Below the pieces are notes generated by a model, which saw only the letters and a list, made by a program, of their open reading frames with translations, did not search any database and was not told where the DNA came from. The position numbers and the translations under genes were made by a program. Below, in pieces: positions 27,826 to 38,958 of a stretch of 64,000 nucleotides of DNA (position 1 is the first letter of the stretch; every line of letters begins with the position of its first letter). Source of the DNA: Leptospira ryugenii (GTDB lineage: Bacteria > Spirochaetota > Leptospiria > Leptospirales > Leptospiraceae); assembly GCF_003114855.1 (NCBI RefSeq), contig NZ_BFBB01000004.1, positions 62,001 to 126,000 on the forward strand, in the 5' to 3' direction.

Positions 27826-28833
27826 ATGAAAAAATTAATCAAATCTCTAAATCGTAAAACTTTAATCATCCTTTCTGTTGCTATCGGGGTGATACTCATT
27901 TCACTGACAGTTTGGGCACTTTCCAAACCAGCAAAAGAAAAAGTCGTCCATCCTGAAAAGGCAATCGCCTACGACCAAGGAAAACGAATTGAGTTCAAGG
28001 CAAATAGCCCAGGGCTCGGCATCATTAAAACTGCTATAGTAGGTGGTGGTGGTGAGTTTGTAAGCCTCGAGGCACCGGCACGTATTCTTGCTGTAGCTTC
28101 ACCATCCGTGAGCAATGGAAATAGAATTGTTCTCTTCGAATCATCAGAGTTAAACGACCTTTATGTAGGATTTGTGCATTCCAAGAACAAAGCCCACCGT
28201 TCTAGAAAAAATTTGAATCGTATCCAAGATATGTTTAAACACCGTGTTGCAACTGAAAAGGATCTTGTAGAAGCAGAAACGGATCTTGGCAATGATGTTG
28301 CAGAACTAGCAGAATTTGAAGGTAAGTTAAGAGCACAAGGTCTTAACCCAAGTGAATTGAGCACGGGAGGTATCAATAAAGCTTGGATCATATCAGACAT
28401 ACCAGAATCACAAATCTCTTCCTTGCAAAAAGGAAAAAAAGTAAAAGTTAACTTTGCTTCATTTCCAGATGAAGACTTTGTCGGTTGGGCAGAGGCTGTG
28501 GGCGATAACGTAGACCCCATGACAAGGACAGCCAAGATGAGGATCGCAATTACAAACACTGGTTATAAACTCAAACCAGGGATGTTTGGAACGGTTAAAT
28601 TTCCTGAAGAGACAAAGGATGACTCTGTAGTTTTGCCTTACACGGCAATTGTAACGGTTGAAGGAAGAAATTATGTGTTTGTGGAAGAAAAGCCGCTGAC
28701 TTTTTTCCGTAGAGAGGTGGTCCTTGGAGTCTCCACGAAGGAACGTGTGAATATTATTGAGGGATTAAAACTTGGCGAATCAGTCGTGATCCAAGGTTCG
28801 ATTTTACTCAAAGGATTGAGTTTTGGATTCTAA
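27826..28833 (+). CDS. Periplasmic adaptor of metal RND efflux system (CzcB/CusB-like)
   Basis: A 335-residue membrane-fusion protein. One N-terminal helix (about 13-32) anchors it to the inner membrane. A lipoyl-like half-motif, a short helical hairpin (about 125-170), a beta-barrel domain ([20 protein letters not shown]) and the membrane-proximal domain ([26 protein letters not shown]) follow in the usual order. It links the CzcA-like pump to the outer-membrane factor. There is no N- or C-terminal metal-binding extension as in CusB or CzcB relatives. Confidence 0.85.
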   Translation: MKKLIKSLNRKTLIILSVAIGVILISLTVWALSKPAKEKVVHPEKAIAYDQGKRIEFKANSPGLGIIKTAIVGGGGEFVSLEAPARILAVASPSVSNGNRIVLFESSELNDLYVGFVHSKNKAHRSRKNLNRIQDMFKHRVATEKDLVEAETDLGNDVAELAEFEGKLRAQGLNPSELSTGGINKAWIISDIPESQISSLQKGKKVKVNFASFPDEDFVGWAEAVGDNVDPMTRTAKMRIAITNTGYKLKPGMFGTVKFPEETKDDSVVLPYTAIVTVEGRNYVFVEEKPLTFFRREVVLGVSTKERVNIIEGLKLGESVVIQGSILLKGLSFGF

Positions 28834-28834
28834 T

Positions 28835-29551
28835 ATGAAAACTTTACTCAAACTATACATAATTTGTAGTTTTTTATTCTCACTATCTGCGGAAACAGCA
28901 TATCCAAAAGACAAAGATGGGAATGATATTCTACCGAACTGGGATGCAAAACCAAGCTCAAATGAGGATAAAATAGACCAAAGCACTCTCCAGGAGAAAA
29001 AGCTACCAAAAAGTACAGATTTCTTTGTCTACGGAGCGGGCATCGGATCTCCTGCTAGCATAAATTTTATGTTAGGTTATTATTTCAAAGATTTTGTTCT
29101 AAGAGGATCCGGAGGGCGATGGAATCCACATTGGTATGGTGCTCAATTAGATTTTGGATATACATTTTGGAAAACTCCTGTCATAGCACATAGTATCTCT
29201 GCAGTCATTGGTGGATTTGAAGTCAATCCTTATGCTCCCGAAGTGGGAAGAGGTGGACAGTCTTCCTATCCTACAGGATTTGATGTGCCTGGATACCAAA
29301 ATAGAAATCCAACATACGAAGATCTGATCATTCGATCCTATGTAAATTCAGTAGACCCAAATTTAGCACTTCTTTTCGAATACCAAAGCCGAGATAACCA
29401 AAAAGTTTATCTCAGCCAAAGATATGTAGGTCTCACCTATGATATCCTTTTAGGTAATTTTTTCTTACAATTGGGAGGTGGTATCGGTCAAGGCGATTAT
29501 AGAAACCCACAGCTCCTCCTTCAACTGGGTTATCTCTTCGATACAAGGTAA
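28835..29551 (+). CDS. Exported beta-barrel-like protein inside the efflux operon
   Basis: Start set at ATG 28835, one base after the adaptor stop; the product is then 238 residues with a signal peptide ([20 protein letters not shown]). The mature chain alternates hydrophobic and polar residues with many aromatic and Gly positions ([20 protein letters not shown] and a C-terminal [12 protein letters not shown]), as in small outer membrane beta-barrels. It is not a component of known HME-RND pumps. Its position between adaptor and pump genes suggests a partner or accessory porin (inference). Confidence 0.65.
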   Translation: MKTLLKLYIICSFLFSLSAETAYPKDKDGNDILPNWDAKPSSNEDKIDQSTLQEKKLPKSTDFFVYGAGIGSPASINFMLGYYFKDFVLRGSGGRWNPHWYGAQLDFGYTFWKTPVIAHSISAVIGGFEVNPYAPEVGRGGQSSYPTGFDVPGYQNRNPTYEDLIIRSYVNSVDPNLALLFEYQSRDNQKVYLSQRYVGLTYDILLGNFFLQLGGGIGQGDYRNPQLLLQLGYLFDTR

Positions 29552-29556
29552 GAACA

Positions 29557-32500
29557 ATGATCGGTAATTTTATAGAACAAGCACTTAAATATAGAATTTA
29601 TACACTAGGAGCAGCTTTAGTATCTGTTCTTTTTGGAATTTGGGCATGGATTGATATCAGAAAAGAAGCATATTCTGATATTGCAGATACACAAGTAAGG
29701 TTGATTGCAAAATTCCCAGGTAAAGCTGCCGTAGAGGTAGAAGAAAGAGTTACCTTACCTATCGAACGTGTATTAAATGCGATACCAAATGTTGTCGTTA
29801 GGCGATCTCGAACAATCAATGGACTAGTCGTTTTTCAATTTGTTTTCCAAGATGGCACGGATGATTATTTCGCAAGAATGCGACTCATGGAGAGAGTTGC
29901 GGATGCAGATATTCCTGAAGATGTACAACCTGCACTTGGACCCATGAGCTCTCCTGTAGGCGAAATCTACCGTTATGTCTTAGATTCCAAAGGAAATCAT
30001 ACACCTATGGAACTCCGGACAATCCAAGATTGGATTGTAATGCCTAAAATGTTACAAATCCCTGGAATCGCAGACGTGGTAACTTTTGGTGGTTTACCAA
30101 AACAATACCATGTAGTGACCTCGCCCGACAAATTAATAAGATATAAATTAACGATTCGTGATGTAATCGAAGCAATCCAAGAGAATAATTTGAACACAGG
30201 GGGAAATCTTTTACTCCAGGGAGAGCAAGGATTTCCAATTCGTTCTTTGGGTGCGATCCGCGATCCTAAACATATAGAAGACATTGTTGTAAAAACTGTG
30301 AATGGTGTACCAGTTTTTATCCGAGATTTGGGTTCCGTGGAAATTTCCCATCCAATCCCAAGTGGAGTTTTAGGCTATACCTTCCAAAATGACATTGATG
30401 GATTGATTGATGTTGACTCTTCCGTTCAGGGATTGGTCGCAATGCGCCGCTGGGGAGATCCCAACGAGATGGGTGAAAAGATCCGTGCAAAAGTAAATGA
30501 AATCAACGAAAAGTATATGCCTGAGGGCGTACAACTCAAAAACACTTATGATAGAACGGATCTCGTAAATTATACTCTTCGCACTATAGGTAAAACACTC
30601 ATCGAAGGTGTGATGGTTGTAAGCTTAGTATTGATCTTCTTTATCGGAAGCGTCAAAGCTTCGATGGTTGTTGTAGCCACCATACCCTTTGCGATGCTTT
30701 TTGCTTTCTTACTCATGAACTTGACTGGAATTCCTGCCAGCTTACTCTCTTTAGGTGCTATTGACTTCGGCATCATTGTTGATGGAGCAGTCATTATGGT
30801 AGAAAATATCATGCGCCGTTATAGAGATGCAAGTCCAGCAGAGAAACAGAAAGGGATCATTGCCTTCACGAGAGATGCATCTGCGGAAGTTGGCACAGAA
30901 ATTTTGTTCTCGATCTTGATCATCATATTAGCATACTTGCCTATTTTCTCATTTGAAAGGATTGAAGGAAGATTGTTTAAGCCGATGGCATTTACGATTT
31001 CTTTTGCCATTCTTGGCGCATTGATCTTTGCAATGACTGTCATCCCGGTGCTGATGTCGATCATATATAGAAAGTACTTTGTGTCCACAAATCCTGGTCC
31101 TATCGAGTGGCACAACCCCTATTACCATTGGCTAGAACACAAGTATGAAGGATTGATTCATTTAATCGTTTCGCATTCAAAAAAGGTAGTGAAGGTTACC
31201 TTCAGCATTGTATTCTCTCTCCTTGCCCTTGGGATGTATCTTTTGGGAACAGAATTTCTTCCTGAGATGGATGAGGGCGGTTTTAATATAAGAATCTTTT
31301 TTCCCGTTGGGATATCTCTTCCCGAGGCAAGAAAATTTATGCCTACGATCAGAAAAACGATTTATAAAAATGAGCAGGTGAATGTGGTCATATCGCAGCT
31401 GGGTCGAAATGATGATGGAACCGACCCACTGCCGCCTAACCGTTTGGAAGTCTTAATCGGATTAAAAGATTACGCTGATTGGAAAGAGAAAATCACAAAA
31501 CAAGAACTCTTACTTCGAATGAAAAATGATCTCGAGGCGACCTTGCCAGGTGCCCGTGTAAGTTTTTCTCAGCCGATCATGGACAATTTATCCGAGGCGA
31601 TCATGGGAACAATTGCGGATTTGGCCGTCTTTGTCTCTGGAAACGATTTAAAGATCATGCGTGAAATTGCTTCCGAAGTACTCGAGATTGTAAAGGATAT
31701 GCGTGGGGCCAGTGAATATGGAATTGAACAGGAAGCGGATAGCCCTCAGCTTACCATCCAAATTGATCGAGAAAAAGCTGCTAGGTATGGGATCAATGTA
31801 ATAGATATCCAGCAGATGATTGAAGCGGCGATAGGTATGCAAAGAATTAGCACTCTCTACGAGGGTCCATCTGACACTCCCCCCAAAACTCCTGCTAGGT
31901 TTGGTATCGTAGTACGTTTTTCCAAAGATTATAGAGCCTCAAAACAAGCGATAGAAAATATGCCGATCATTTCACCGAAAGGAGAGAGAATCCCCTTATC
32001 GGAGTTAGCTGATATACAAGTAGTTGATGGCCCAACCATGATCTTTCGCCAAGAGGGAAGACGTGTTGTTACAGTTAGAACAAACATTCGTGGTCGTGAC
32101 CAGGGTGGATTTGTTGCTGAATTACAAAAAAAAGTAGCAAAAACAATCAAACTTCCGGAAGGGTATGAGATAAAGTACGGGGGTCAGTATGAAAATCTAG
32201 CTCGTGTGGGCAAAAAACTAGCATTGGTGATCCCAATTACCATTCTCATCATCTTTGGTATCTTATATATGTTATATAGGAACTTAAAGTATGTTTATGT
32301 TGCTCTAGCATGTATTCCCTTGTCTTTATTGGGCGGTATCTATGCTCTTCTACTTCGAGGATACTACTTCAATGTTTCCGGTGGTGTTGGATTTATTTCC
32401 TTATTTGGTATCGCCACAATGTCCGGGGTATTATTTGTTTCGAGAACGAATTTTTTACTCATCGAAGAACCCAATCTGTCCACGAAAGAGGCAGTTAGTA

Positions 32501-32877
32501 AAGCCGCTGTTATTCAGTTAAGGCCGATGCTTATGACCATGCTCCTTGCACTTCTCGGACTCATTCCAGCTACATTGGGTACCGGAGTGGGATCTGATAT
32601 ACAGAGACCTCTAGCTACTGTTATCGTAGGTGGTTTATTTTCTGCAATGTTACTCGTGTTAACTATTTTACCTTCTCTCTATTTGGTCGTTGTGGGTGAA
32701 AGAAAAGTGGCTGGGGTATCGTTTACACCATCCGATGCTCCATCACAAAACACGACTAGATTTTTTGAGACGAATGCAGAGGAAGATGAAACAACGAACC
32801 GCAAGGGGAAACAGAAAACAAAGAAGAAAAAAGATAATAATTCAAATAAGCCAAAACAGTCCTTCCTGGACGGTTAG
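29557..32877 (+). CDS. Heavy-metal RND efflux permease (CzcA/CusA family)
   Basis: The inner-membrane pump of the tripartite system, 1106 residues, twelve helices and two large periplasmic loops. Helix 4 carries [15 protein letters not shown], the proton-relay signature of HME-RND pumps; the DFG...DGA form resembles exporters of divalent cations (Co, Zn, Cd, Ni) rather than Cu/Ag. The C-terminus has an extra 70 or so residues, acidic then Lys-rich ([20 protein letters not shown]), absent from typical members. AAGG precedes the ATG. No metal sensor gene is nearby, so regulation is not visible. Confidence 0.9.
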   Translation: MIGNFIEQALKYRIYTLGAALVSVLFGIWAWIDIRKEAYSDIADTQVRLIAKFPGKAAVEVEERVTLPIERVLNAIPNVVVRRSRTINGLVVFQFVFQDGTDDYFARMRLMERVADADIPEDVQPALGPMSSPVGEIYRYVLDSKGNHTPMELRTIQDWIVMPKMLQIPGIADVVTFGGLPKQYHVVTSPDKLIRYKLTIRDVIEAIQENNLNTGGNLLLQGEQGFPIRSLGAIRDPKHIEDIVVKTVNGVPVFIRDLGSVEISHPIPSGVLGYTFQNDIDGLIDVDSSVQGLVAMRRWGDPNEMGEKIRAKVNEINEKYMPEGVQLKNTYDRTDLVNYTLRTIGKTLIEGVMVVSLVLIFFIGSVKASMVVVATIPFAMLFAFLLMNLTGIPASLLSLGAIDFGIIVDGAVIMVENIMRRYRDASPAEKQKGIIAFTRDASAEVGTEILFSILIIILAYLPIFSFERIEGRLFKPMAFTISFAILGALIFAMTVIPVLMSIIYRKYFVSTNPGPIEWHNPYYHWLEHKYEGLIHLIVSHSKKVVKVTFSIVFSLLALGMYLLGTEFLPEMDEGGFNIRIFFPVGISLPEARKFMPTIRKTIYKNEQVNVVISQLGRNDDGTDPLPPNRLEVLIGLKDYADWKEKITKQELLLRMKNDLEATLPGARVSFSQPIMDNLSEAIMGTIADLAVFVSGNDLKIMREIASEVLEIVKDMRGASEYGIEQEADSPQLTIQIDREKAARYGINVIDIQQMIEAAIGMQRISTLYEGPSDTPPKTPARFGIVVRFSKDYRASKQAIENMPIISPKGERIPLSELADIQVVDGPTMIFRQEGRRVVTVRTNIRGRDQGGFVAELQKKVAKTIKLPEGYEIKYGGQYENLARVGKKLALVIPITILIIFGILYMLYRNLKYVYVALACIPLSLLGGIYALLLRGYYFNVSGGVGFISLFGIATMSGVLFVSRTNFLLIEEPNLSTKEAVSKAAVIQLRPMLMTMLLALLGLIPATLGTGVGSDIQRPLATVIVGGLFSAMLLVLTILPSLYLVVVGERKVAGVSFTPSDAPSQNTTRFFETNAEEDETTNRKGKQKTKKKKDNNSNKPKQSFLDG

Positions 32878-32883
32878 ATTGGA

Positions 32884-34089
32884 CTAAAACTTCATTGAAA
32901 AAGCAAATACCACGAGATCTTCCTTTTGGGAAGATCTCGACTGGTAATCGAAAATCGCATCTCTCGACCTTCTGTAGACATATTCAATTCTAAGCATTGC
33001 AGGATCGAAACTCAGGATATCCAACGTAGCTGTATACCCATTTGTGATAAATCCATTACGAGTATTTGTGCTAGCAACAACTTGCAGAGGGTCATACATT
33101 CTTTCCGCACGAAGAGCGACTCGTAAATCTTCATTGATTCGATAGCTGAGCCAAATGGTTCCCTGATACCATTGGCGATATGCTTTTGCCTCTTCTGATC
33201 TATAAATAGGCAAGCTTGGATTGATTTGGCTTAGCCAGGGCTCGTAGGAAAGACTCTCTTTTGCTTTTTGTGCACCAATATCAAATTGGAAAGCCAATGA
33301 CCATTGGTCGAAAAAGTTCCATTCTAAAATCGTATTGTTGTAAAATCGATATTGTTTTCTTTCGAAGTTAGCTGCTTCATTTCCAACAAATTGATTTAAT
33401 GTTAAAGTTAGAGTTGGTGTAAATTTATATTTGATCTGTGAGCCAAAGGCCTTATCTTTATTATTATCAGTGATATTCTGCCAACCGTTTAGAATCTGTA
33501 CTTGAAAACTCAATTTATCAGATACACTATGTTGCAATCGAACACCCGAAGAATAATACGGAACGTAATCGAGTGCAAGTGCTCGAGTATAATTTACATT
33601 GTTTTGTGAAATCCAAGACTCGTGCCCAATATTTCCAAAAAAAACTCCCGCATCTAACCATGTTCTTTTGAAAAGTCGTACACCTACGAAGGCTTCTTGG
33701 ATATTTCGAGTTGATACTTGGTTGGAGCTATTGTCTTTTTGCACTTCTGCGGCTGTATTGGCAATGACAGATGTCCCCCAATGCATAGCTATCCTTCCCC
33801 TATACCTTTCTTCTTCTACACTTGCTTCGATATGCAGAAGATTTATATTGAATTCTTGGTTGCGGATAGCTTGGGTTGTGTAGTTCCTTTCTTTGGCCTT
33901 AGGTCGGTTGTTATTATAAGAATAATAAGTATCAACAAATGCACCAAACTTTACTTTGTTGTTGATCGCATTTTGTTTATCGACCAGAACCTTTTCTTCT
34001 TCCGCAAACAAGGGGATCCCTATCAAATAGGCAGAGAAAAAGAAAATGAAAAAATGCCTGATACGAAAAGTGCAAGCATTGCTTTTCAT
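32884..34089 (-). CDS. Outer membrane beta-barrel porin, OmpL-like (bbp2 type)
   Basis: A 401-residue protein with a signal peptide (FIFFFSAYLIGIPLFAEE). The mature start (KFGAFVDTYYSYNNNRPK) and INLLHIEASVEEERYRGRIAMHWG, together with alternating amphipathic strands and a final Phe (FAFSMKF), match the putative beta-barrel porin family related to OmpL. It should be an outer-membrane channel. It is convergent with the RND pump gene, six bases apart, and lies downstream of the CxxCH protein in the same direction. Confidence 0.75.
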   Translation of the reverse strand: MKSNACTFRIRHFFIFFFSAYLIGIPLFAEEEKVLVDKQNAINNKVKFGAFVDTYYSYNNNRPKAKERNYTTQAIRNQEFNINLLHIEASVEEERYRGRIAMHWGTSVIANTAAEVQKDNSSNQVSTRNIQEAFVGVRLFKRTWLDAGVFFGNIGHESWISQNNVNYTRALALDYVPYYSSGVRLQHSVSDKLSFQVQILNGWQNITDNNKDKAFGSQIKYKFTPTLTLTLNQFVGNEAANFERKQYRFYNNTILEWNFFDQWSLAFQFDIGAQKAKESLSYEPWLSQINPSLPIYRSEEAKAYRQWYQGTIWLSYRINEDLRVALRAERMYDPLQVVASTNTRNGFITNGYTATLDILSFDPAMLRIEYVYRRSRDAIFDYQSRSSQKEDLVVFAFSMKF

Positions 34090-34111
34090 GATTCAGGCCG
34101 ACAAATTGCCT

Positions 34112-34516
34112 TTATTTTTTTAAGAGTTCCTTCATTTCTTTTCGGAAGCTGAGTAAGTCTTCTGGAACAACAATGAGTTTCTTTCGGTAATTCTTTTTGT
34201 AATCTTTTTTGAACTTGGTGTGACAGGATTTACAAGTATCTTCCGGCTTACCTTGTGCAAGTTTGCTATCTATGATTTCCTTCCAATCAGCTTTGTCTGA
34301 TTCAGGTGCCATATCAGGAACTTTTTCTAGAATTTTATTGAGATAATCTACATTTCCTTTTTTGTCATACAATTTTGTTGCAGGCTTTGTATAATCTTCC
34401 ATAAAATCATGTAAGGTCATCTCCACCGTTTTACTTTTGTTTGTTTTTTGTGCGACTAAAGCCACTGAACAAAATAGTAAACTAAGTATCCCGATCAAAC
34501 AAACATAACGTTGCAT
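34112..34516 (-). CDS. Exported single-CxxCH protein, cytochrome c-like
   Basis: The start is ATG 34516, with AAAGGAGAAATAAT in front; this gives 134 residues and a signal peptide (CLIGILSLLFCSVALVAQ). The only heme-binding motif is CKSCH (Cys95, Cys98, His99) near the C-terminus, followed by FKKDYKKNYRKK. The helical arrangement with CxxCH at the end resembles cytochrome c-prime-like folds. A periplasmic electron carrier or heme sensor is likely. It begins 31 bases after the DUF455 ferritin-like gene and probably shares its transcript. Confidence 0.75.
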   Translation of the reverse strand: MQRYVCLIGILSLLFCSVALVAQKTNKSKTVEMTLHDFMEDYTKPATKLYDKKGNVDYLNKILEKVPDMAPESDKADWKEIIDSKLAQGKPEDTCKSCHTKFKKDYKKNYRKKLIVVPEDLLSFRKEMKELLKK

Positions 34517-34547
34517 ATTATTTCTCCTTTCTCTTGGATTTTTAATA

Positions 34548-35426
34548 TCAAACATAGGACTGACTAAGCAAGTCCGATTTTCGAAGAACTCTATTTTCGA
34601 TATTAATTTTCCCAAGTCCATTCCAATTTATTTTTCCCGTATACTCATCCTGATACTCACCAAGGGCCTCGATAAATGATAGTGGCAACCCCGCCATCTT
34701 TCGTGTCTCTGGGAAGTATACAAAGCCTTTTGCGCGCCTAGGAGTGAATGGAAATGAGATAAGAGATTGGTAATAAGCCCAGGCGTCCGTTTGGAAACTT
34801 TCCGAAGTTTTTAGTATTTGCACCCCTCTCTTTACATGTTTGATCTCATCTTCAAAGACCTGCACCATGATCTTGGCCGTCTTCTCATCACCATGCTGTA
34901 AGAACGCTTGAGCATAGATTTGCGAAAAATCTAAATTCGCGCCTTCGAAACTTAAGGACATGATGGCACTAAACTCTTCAATCGAATGCATGCGATCAGT
35001 TTGTTTCCAAAACAGATAGTTCAGAGGGATGTCTCCAAATGTGACTCCAAAATCATTCATCCGATCCAAATAGAGTTTTAGGTGAGTTTGTTCTTCTTCG
35101 ATTGTGCGTAAAATTCCCAATTTAGTTTTATGTGAGATATTAGGAAACGCAAGTAAAGCCCAGGAAAAAAGCTCAATGGCCATTAGTTCATGGTTTGCAA
35201 AATGGTGCAAAGCCAAACCACGCTGTGAAAGTTGATTTAAATGTTCGATCCTAGGAATCTTTGATTTCTTCTTCGAAAACTGTAAATGACTTGGCCGACC
35301 TGGGCTTGTGATCCTCAGAGAGACTTGATTTTCATCCGAGAAAAGATCGGGCGGAACTGGCAATAGTTTATCTTCCAAGCTGGTGGACAATAACAAATGT
35401 TTAGCGTAGTCTGATATAAATTTCAT
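34548..35426 (-). CDS. DUF455 ferritin-like protein
   Basis: A 292-residue cytoplasmic protein. The ferritin-like four-helix core is marked by acidic/His positions at intervals: HHFANHELMAIELFSWAL, EEEQTHLKLYLDRM, FEGANLDF and FEDEIKHVKRGV. These match DUF455 (ferritin-like, di-metal site ExnExxH). Activity is not established in the family; oxidative or metal-related tasks are assumed. Starts the transcript that contains the CxxCH protein. Confidence 0.82.
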   Translation of the reverse strand: MKFISDYAKHLLLSTSLEDKLLPVPPDLFSDENQVSLRITSPGRPSHLQFSKKKSKIPRIEHLNQLSQRGLALHHFANHELMAIELFSWALLAFPNISHKTKLGILRTIEEEQTHLKLYLDRMNDFGVTFGDIPLNYLFWKQTDRMHSIEEFSAIMSLSFEGANLDFSQIYAQAFLQHGDEKTAKIMVQVFEDEIKHVKRGVQILKTSESFQTDAWAYYQSLISFPFTPRRAKGFVYFPETRKMAGLPLSFIEALGEYQDEYTGKINWNGLGKINIENRVLRKSDLLSQSYV

Positions 35427-35495
35427 CGAAAGAACAATTTAGGATGTCTAAATTCAGGATATTATCTGACCGAAGTGCGAAAAGAATTTTTCTAG

Positions 35496-35819
35496 ATGGA
35501 AAAACTCAATTTTTACCAACAAGTTTATGAAATTGTAAAACAAATCCCATTTGGGAAGGTCACAAATTATGGGCACATAGCTTTGCTCTTAGGAAAACCG
35601 AGAGCAGCGAGGGCTGTAGGATATGCTTTGACTGCGCTCAAAAAAGACCAAGAACAACATGTTCCCTGGCAACGAGTCATTGCAAAAGACGGACGGATTC
35701 CTTTCCGAGGCGATTTGTTAAGAGCAAGTCTCCAAAAAAAAATCTTACTCTCTGAAGGTTTGGTTTTCGATGCCTCAGAAAAGATTGATTTAAACAAACA
35801 GGGTTGGTTTCCTGAATGA
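35496..35819 (+). CDS. Alkyltransferase-like protein (ATL), non-catalytic MGMT relative
   Basis: A 107-residue DNA-binding domain of the O6-methylguanine-DNA methyltransferase family. Where the active enzyme has PCHRV this protein reads PWQRV (Trp58), the mark of alkyltransferase-like proteins, which bind O6-alkylguanine and pass it to nucleotide excision repair. The helix-turn-helix and Arg finger (KPRAARAVGYAL) are intact. The Gln in place of His is a further departure from ATL PWHRV. It overlaps thiD by a start/stop overlap. Confidence 0.82.
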   Translation: MEKLNFYQQVYEIVKQIPFGKVTNYGHIALLLGKPRAARAVGYALTALKKDQEQHVPWQRVIAKDGRIPFRGDLLRASLQKKILLSEGLVFDASEKIDLNKQGWFPE

Positions 35820-36613
35820 ATATGACTGAGTCTCTTCCTATTGTATTAACAATTGCTGGTTCTGATTCTGGCGGTGGTGCAGGTGTCCAAGCTGACCTAA
35901 AAACCTTCTCCTCACTGGGTGCTTTTGGAACCACAGTATTCACTTGCCTTACTGCACAAAATCCTGATGGGGTTTCTGCAATCCATACCGTTTCTTTAGA
36001 TTTCATAAAACAACAATTAGATGCAGTTTTTCAGTATTTCCCAGTGCTTGCCTGTAAAACCGGTATGCTCTTTTCTGAAGAAATTATATCCTTGGTTTCA
36101 GAATATATGCGCTCAAAGCCTGTCAAACTAGTCGTTGATCCAGTGATGGTGGCGACCAGTGGCGCGAAACTACTGCAAGACGATGCCATTCTAGCTCTCA
36201 AAGAAAAATGTATCCCCCTTGCCTCATTGATTACCCCCAATTTGGATGAGGCAAAATTATTGCTTGGAAAAGATATCCCTAGTTCTTCCGCCTTGGAAAG
36301 TGCAGCTAAGGAATTGTATGAGATCTACAAGGTACCAATTTTATTAAAAGGTGGACATTTAAAAGATAGCAAATCCGCAATTGATGTTCTCTTCGATGGT
36401 AAGGCTATCTATTCATACCAAAAACCATTTTTAGATTTGGTAAACACACATGGTACAGGTTGTACATATTCCTCAGCAATCACCACATTTTTGGCAAAAG
36501 GTGATTCATTACCAGAAGCGGTAGGTAATGCAAAGGAGTACTTACACAGGGCACTTGAGACATCTGTGACCACTGGCAAAACAAAACATCTATTTCATTT
36601 TGCTAAAGATTAG
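35816..36613 (+). CDS. thiD: Hydroxymethylpyrimidine/phosphomethylpyrimidine kinase
   Basis: A ribokinase-fold enzyme of thiamine synthesis that phosphorylates HMP and HMP-P. N-terminal [18 protein letters not shown] and C-terminal [11 protein letters not shown] (anion hole and catalytic base region) are typical. 265 residues, the family length. Starts within the stop of the ATL gene and its own stop overlaps the convergent sigma-54 activator stop. A lone thiamine gene here; no TPP riboswitch is seen upstream. Confidence 0.92.
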   Translation: MNMTESLPIVLTIAGSDSGGGAGVQADLKTFSSLGAFGTTVFTCLTAQNPDGVSAIHTVSLDFIKQQLDAVFQYFPVLACKTGMLFSEEIISLVSEYMRSKPVKLVVDPVMVATSGAKLLQDDAILALKEKCIPLASLITPNLDEAKLLLGKDIPSSSALESAAKELYEIYKVPILLKGGHLKDSKSAIDVLFDGKAIYSYQKPFLDLVNTHGTGCTYSSAITTFLAKGDSLPEAVGNAKEYLHRALETSVTTGKTKHLFHFAKD

Positions 36614-38727
36614 TACTCGATATTCAACTCTTTGATCTTCTTGTCTAATGTGTTTCGATTGATTCCCAAATACTTTGCAACTCGCGTTTTGGTATAACGA
36701 AACTTTTTCATTGCATACTGGATCAACCTGGACTCGACCTCGTTCACAACGATCTCCATGGCTCGACCGTCTAGATTGTCCAATTGGTTGGGTGTCAATT
36801 TGCCCGAAGTAAAATCTAGGGCATCTTGTTGGCTAACACCCTCACTAATCGGCATTTGGCTGACTTCAACCAATGGTTCCCCATTGACTTCCAAACTACT
36901 AACCAAATCAGAGAAGTCATCTTCTGATAAAAGTTCATCTTGGGACAATACAACAGCACGCTCAATTACGTTTTCCAACTCGCGAACATTCCCTGGCCAA
37001 GGATAGCGTAAAAGAATACGACTGGCTTCACGAGTAACACCTCTTATATTTTTATTATTATCCTTTGCATACTTTTCAACAAAGTGGTTGATGAGTAATG
37101 GGATGTCTTCCGTTCTTTCCCTGAGTGGCGGTGTATTGATTTTAACAACATTTAAACGATAAAAAAGATCTGCTCTAAACTTTTTCTCTGCTACCAATTG
37201 TTCAAGTTCCGCATTTGTTGCCGCGATGATGCGCACATCTACTTTTTTCGCTTTCGTAGATCCAATCGCTTCTATCTCCCGTTCTTGCAAAACACGAAGT
37301 AGCTTGGATTGCAAATTTAAATCCATCTCGCCGATTTCGTCTAAGAAGATAGTTCCAGTGTCCGCTAGCTCAAACTTTCCCTTTTTATCGCTCACAGCTC
37401 CCGTGAAAGATCCTTTTTTATGACCGAATAATTCACTTTCGAGAAGGTTTTCCGGAATAGCGGCACAATTGATTTTTATAAATGGGTTCTCGGCTCTTGT
37501 GCTGTTATAGTGGATCGCATTTGCAATCATTTCTTTCCCAGTTCCAGATTCTCCCGTGATCAAAACAGAAGCTCTCGAATCAGCTACCAATTGAATTTTT
37601 TCAAATAACTTCTCCATGATAGAGGCTTTTCCAATCAAAGAACCAAATTTATATTTATTTTTTAATTCTCTCTTTAATTGTATGTTTTCTCTCGAGATTT
37701 CTTTCTTAGCCTCTTCTACAAGGTTTTGTATTTTGATTGTTTGGGAAATGATAGAGGCAACAACCTGGAGAAAGTCCAAATAAGATTTTAAGTCTGTATG
37801 TTTGTGTTGGACTACAAAGGCATTTACAACGCCCAAGATGTTTTGTTCACTTGAAATCGGAGCACAAAGCAAACTTACGTTATTCGGATCATGTTTAAAA
37901 TGAGATAAATATCCAACTCTATTTAAAAAATCTGGATGGGAAGCTACTGATTCAACGATGATCGCATCACCTGATTCAAAGACCTTTCCAGTAATGCCCT
38001 CACCAGGTTGGTAAGTGCCCTTTTCAAATTCTTCTTGGCTTAGTCCACAAGCTGCCACTATCCTTAAAAGCCCCTCTTCTTTTTTATAGAGAACGATGCT
38101 TCCTTTTTCCAATCGCAACGATTTTTCTATCGTCGACATGATTGCATCAAAGATCTCATTGAGGTCCAGAGTATTTGTAACAACCTTTGAGATTTCAATT
38201 AATGTAGATTGGATTTTTGTCTTTTGCTCCAAATTGCGTATTGTTTGTAAGTTTTTAAACACTTGGCCTGCTTGGTTTGCCAGAACGCTTACAATCTCCA
38301 ACATTTCCGCAGTAAAGGCATTGAGCCTATTAGAATCTAAGGAAATAATCCCGATCACAGAATCATCCACAATCATTGGAGCAACTAACTCAGATTTGAT
38401 GTCTTCTTTGATTTGGATGTAATCTGGATCTTTGGAAACATCATTGATCAGTTTGGCTTTCCCTGTCGAAGCCGCGACTCCTGTTATCCCTTGGCCAATT
38501 TTGAGTTTGGTCTCTTTGAGGATTTGTTGGTTGAGCCCTCTCGAAGTGACGGCATCTAAAACGCCCAATTTTTCATCTATGAGCATCAAGGAGCCAGATT
38601 CCACCGCACAAATGTGAATGCAACGGTCCAAGATCAGCTCCAATAGGCCATCGGGATCCTGGGTCGAGTTCATAGCCGTTGCTACATCATGAATGGACTG
38701 GATGGGATTCATTTTCTTTGTGCTCAT
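36610..38727 (-). CDS. Sigma-54-dependent transcriptional activator with two GAF domains
   Basis: Two GAF sensory domains (about 20-165 and 185-335) precede a coiled linker, an AAA+ sigma-54 activation domain (about 370-600) and a Fis-type helix-turn-helix ([20 protein letters not shown]). Walker A is GESGTGKEM, Walker B LDEIGEM, and the sigma-54 loop reads GSFTGA, with Ser in the usual Ala position. It activates sigma-54 promoters in response to a small ligand or redox signal sensed by GAF. No receiver domain. Diverges from the GAF-PP2C gene; they may form one signalling unit (inference). Confidence 0.9.
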   Translation of the reverse strand: MSTKKMNPIQSIHDVATAMNSTQDPDGLLELILDRCIHICAVESGSLMLIDEKLGVLDAVTSRGLNQQILKETKLKIGQGITGVAASTGKAKLINDVSKDPDYIQIKEDIKSELVAPMIVDDSVIGIISLDSNRLNAFTAEMLEIVSVLANQAGQVFKNLQTIRNLEQKTKIQSTLIEISKVVTNTLDLNEIFDAIMSTIEKSLRLEKGSIVLYKKEEGLLRIVAACGLSQEEFEKGTYQPGEGITGKVFESGDAIIVESVASHPDFLNRVGYLSHFKHDPNNVSLLCAPISSEQNILGVVNAFVVQHKHTDLKSYLDFLQVVASIISQTIKIQNLVEEAKKEISRENIQLKRELKNKYKFGSLIGKASIMEKLFEKIQLVADSRASVLITGESGTGKEMIANAIHYNSTRAENPFIKINCAAIPENLLESELFGHKKGSFTGAVSDKKGKFELADTGTIFLDEIGEMDLNLQSKLLRVLQEREIEAIGSTKAKKVDVRIIAATNAELEQLVAEKKFRADLFYRLNVVKINTPPLRERTEDIPLLINHFVEKYAKDNNKNIRGVTREASRILLRYPWPGNVRELENVIERAVVLSQDELLSEDDFSDLVSSLEVNGEPLVEVSQMPISEGVSQQDALDFTSGKLTPNQLDNLDGRAMEIVVNEVESRLIQYAMKKFRYTKTRVAKYLGINRNTLDKKIKELNIEY

Positions 38728-38958
38728 ATCTATGCTCTATAATACTGCGTCGTGTACAAATTATTGGCAAAACCACATGCACACCTTTACCCAATATAGC
38801 GTACTATTTGGGCACTTCATCTATTTTTTGTGCATTTAGAGGGAAAAATTTCCTGATCCCTCAATTTTACCAAGATTTGCCTATACATTAAGCACAAACC
38901 GTACCAGTTTTTGTCCGATTGCGGAAAATACTTGTAGAAACCCTGAATTTCGTAGTGA

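Noticed and set aside
38765..38782. Sigma-54-like -24/-12 promoter (TTGGC...ATGCA) upstream of the GAF-PP2C gene
   Set aside because: The GG and GC are separated by 11 bases where 10 are required, so it is off by one.
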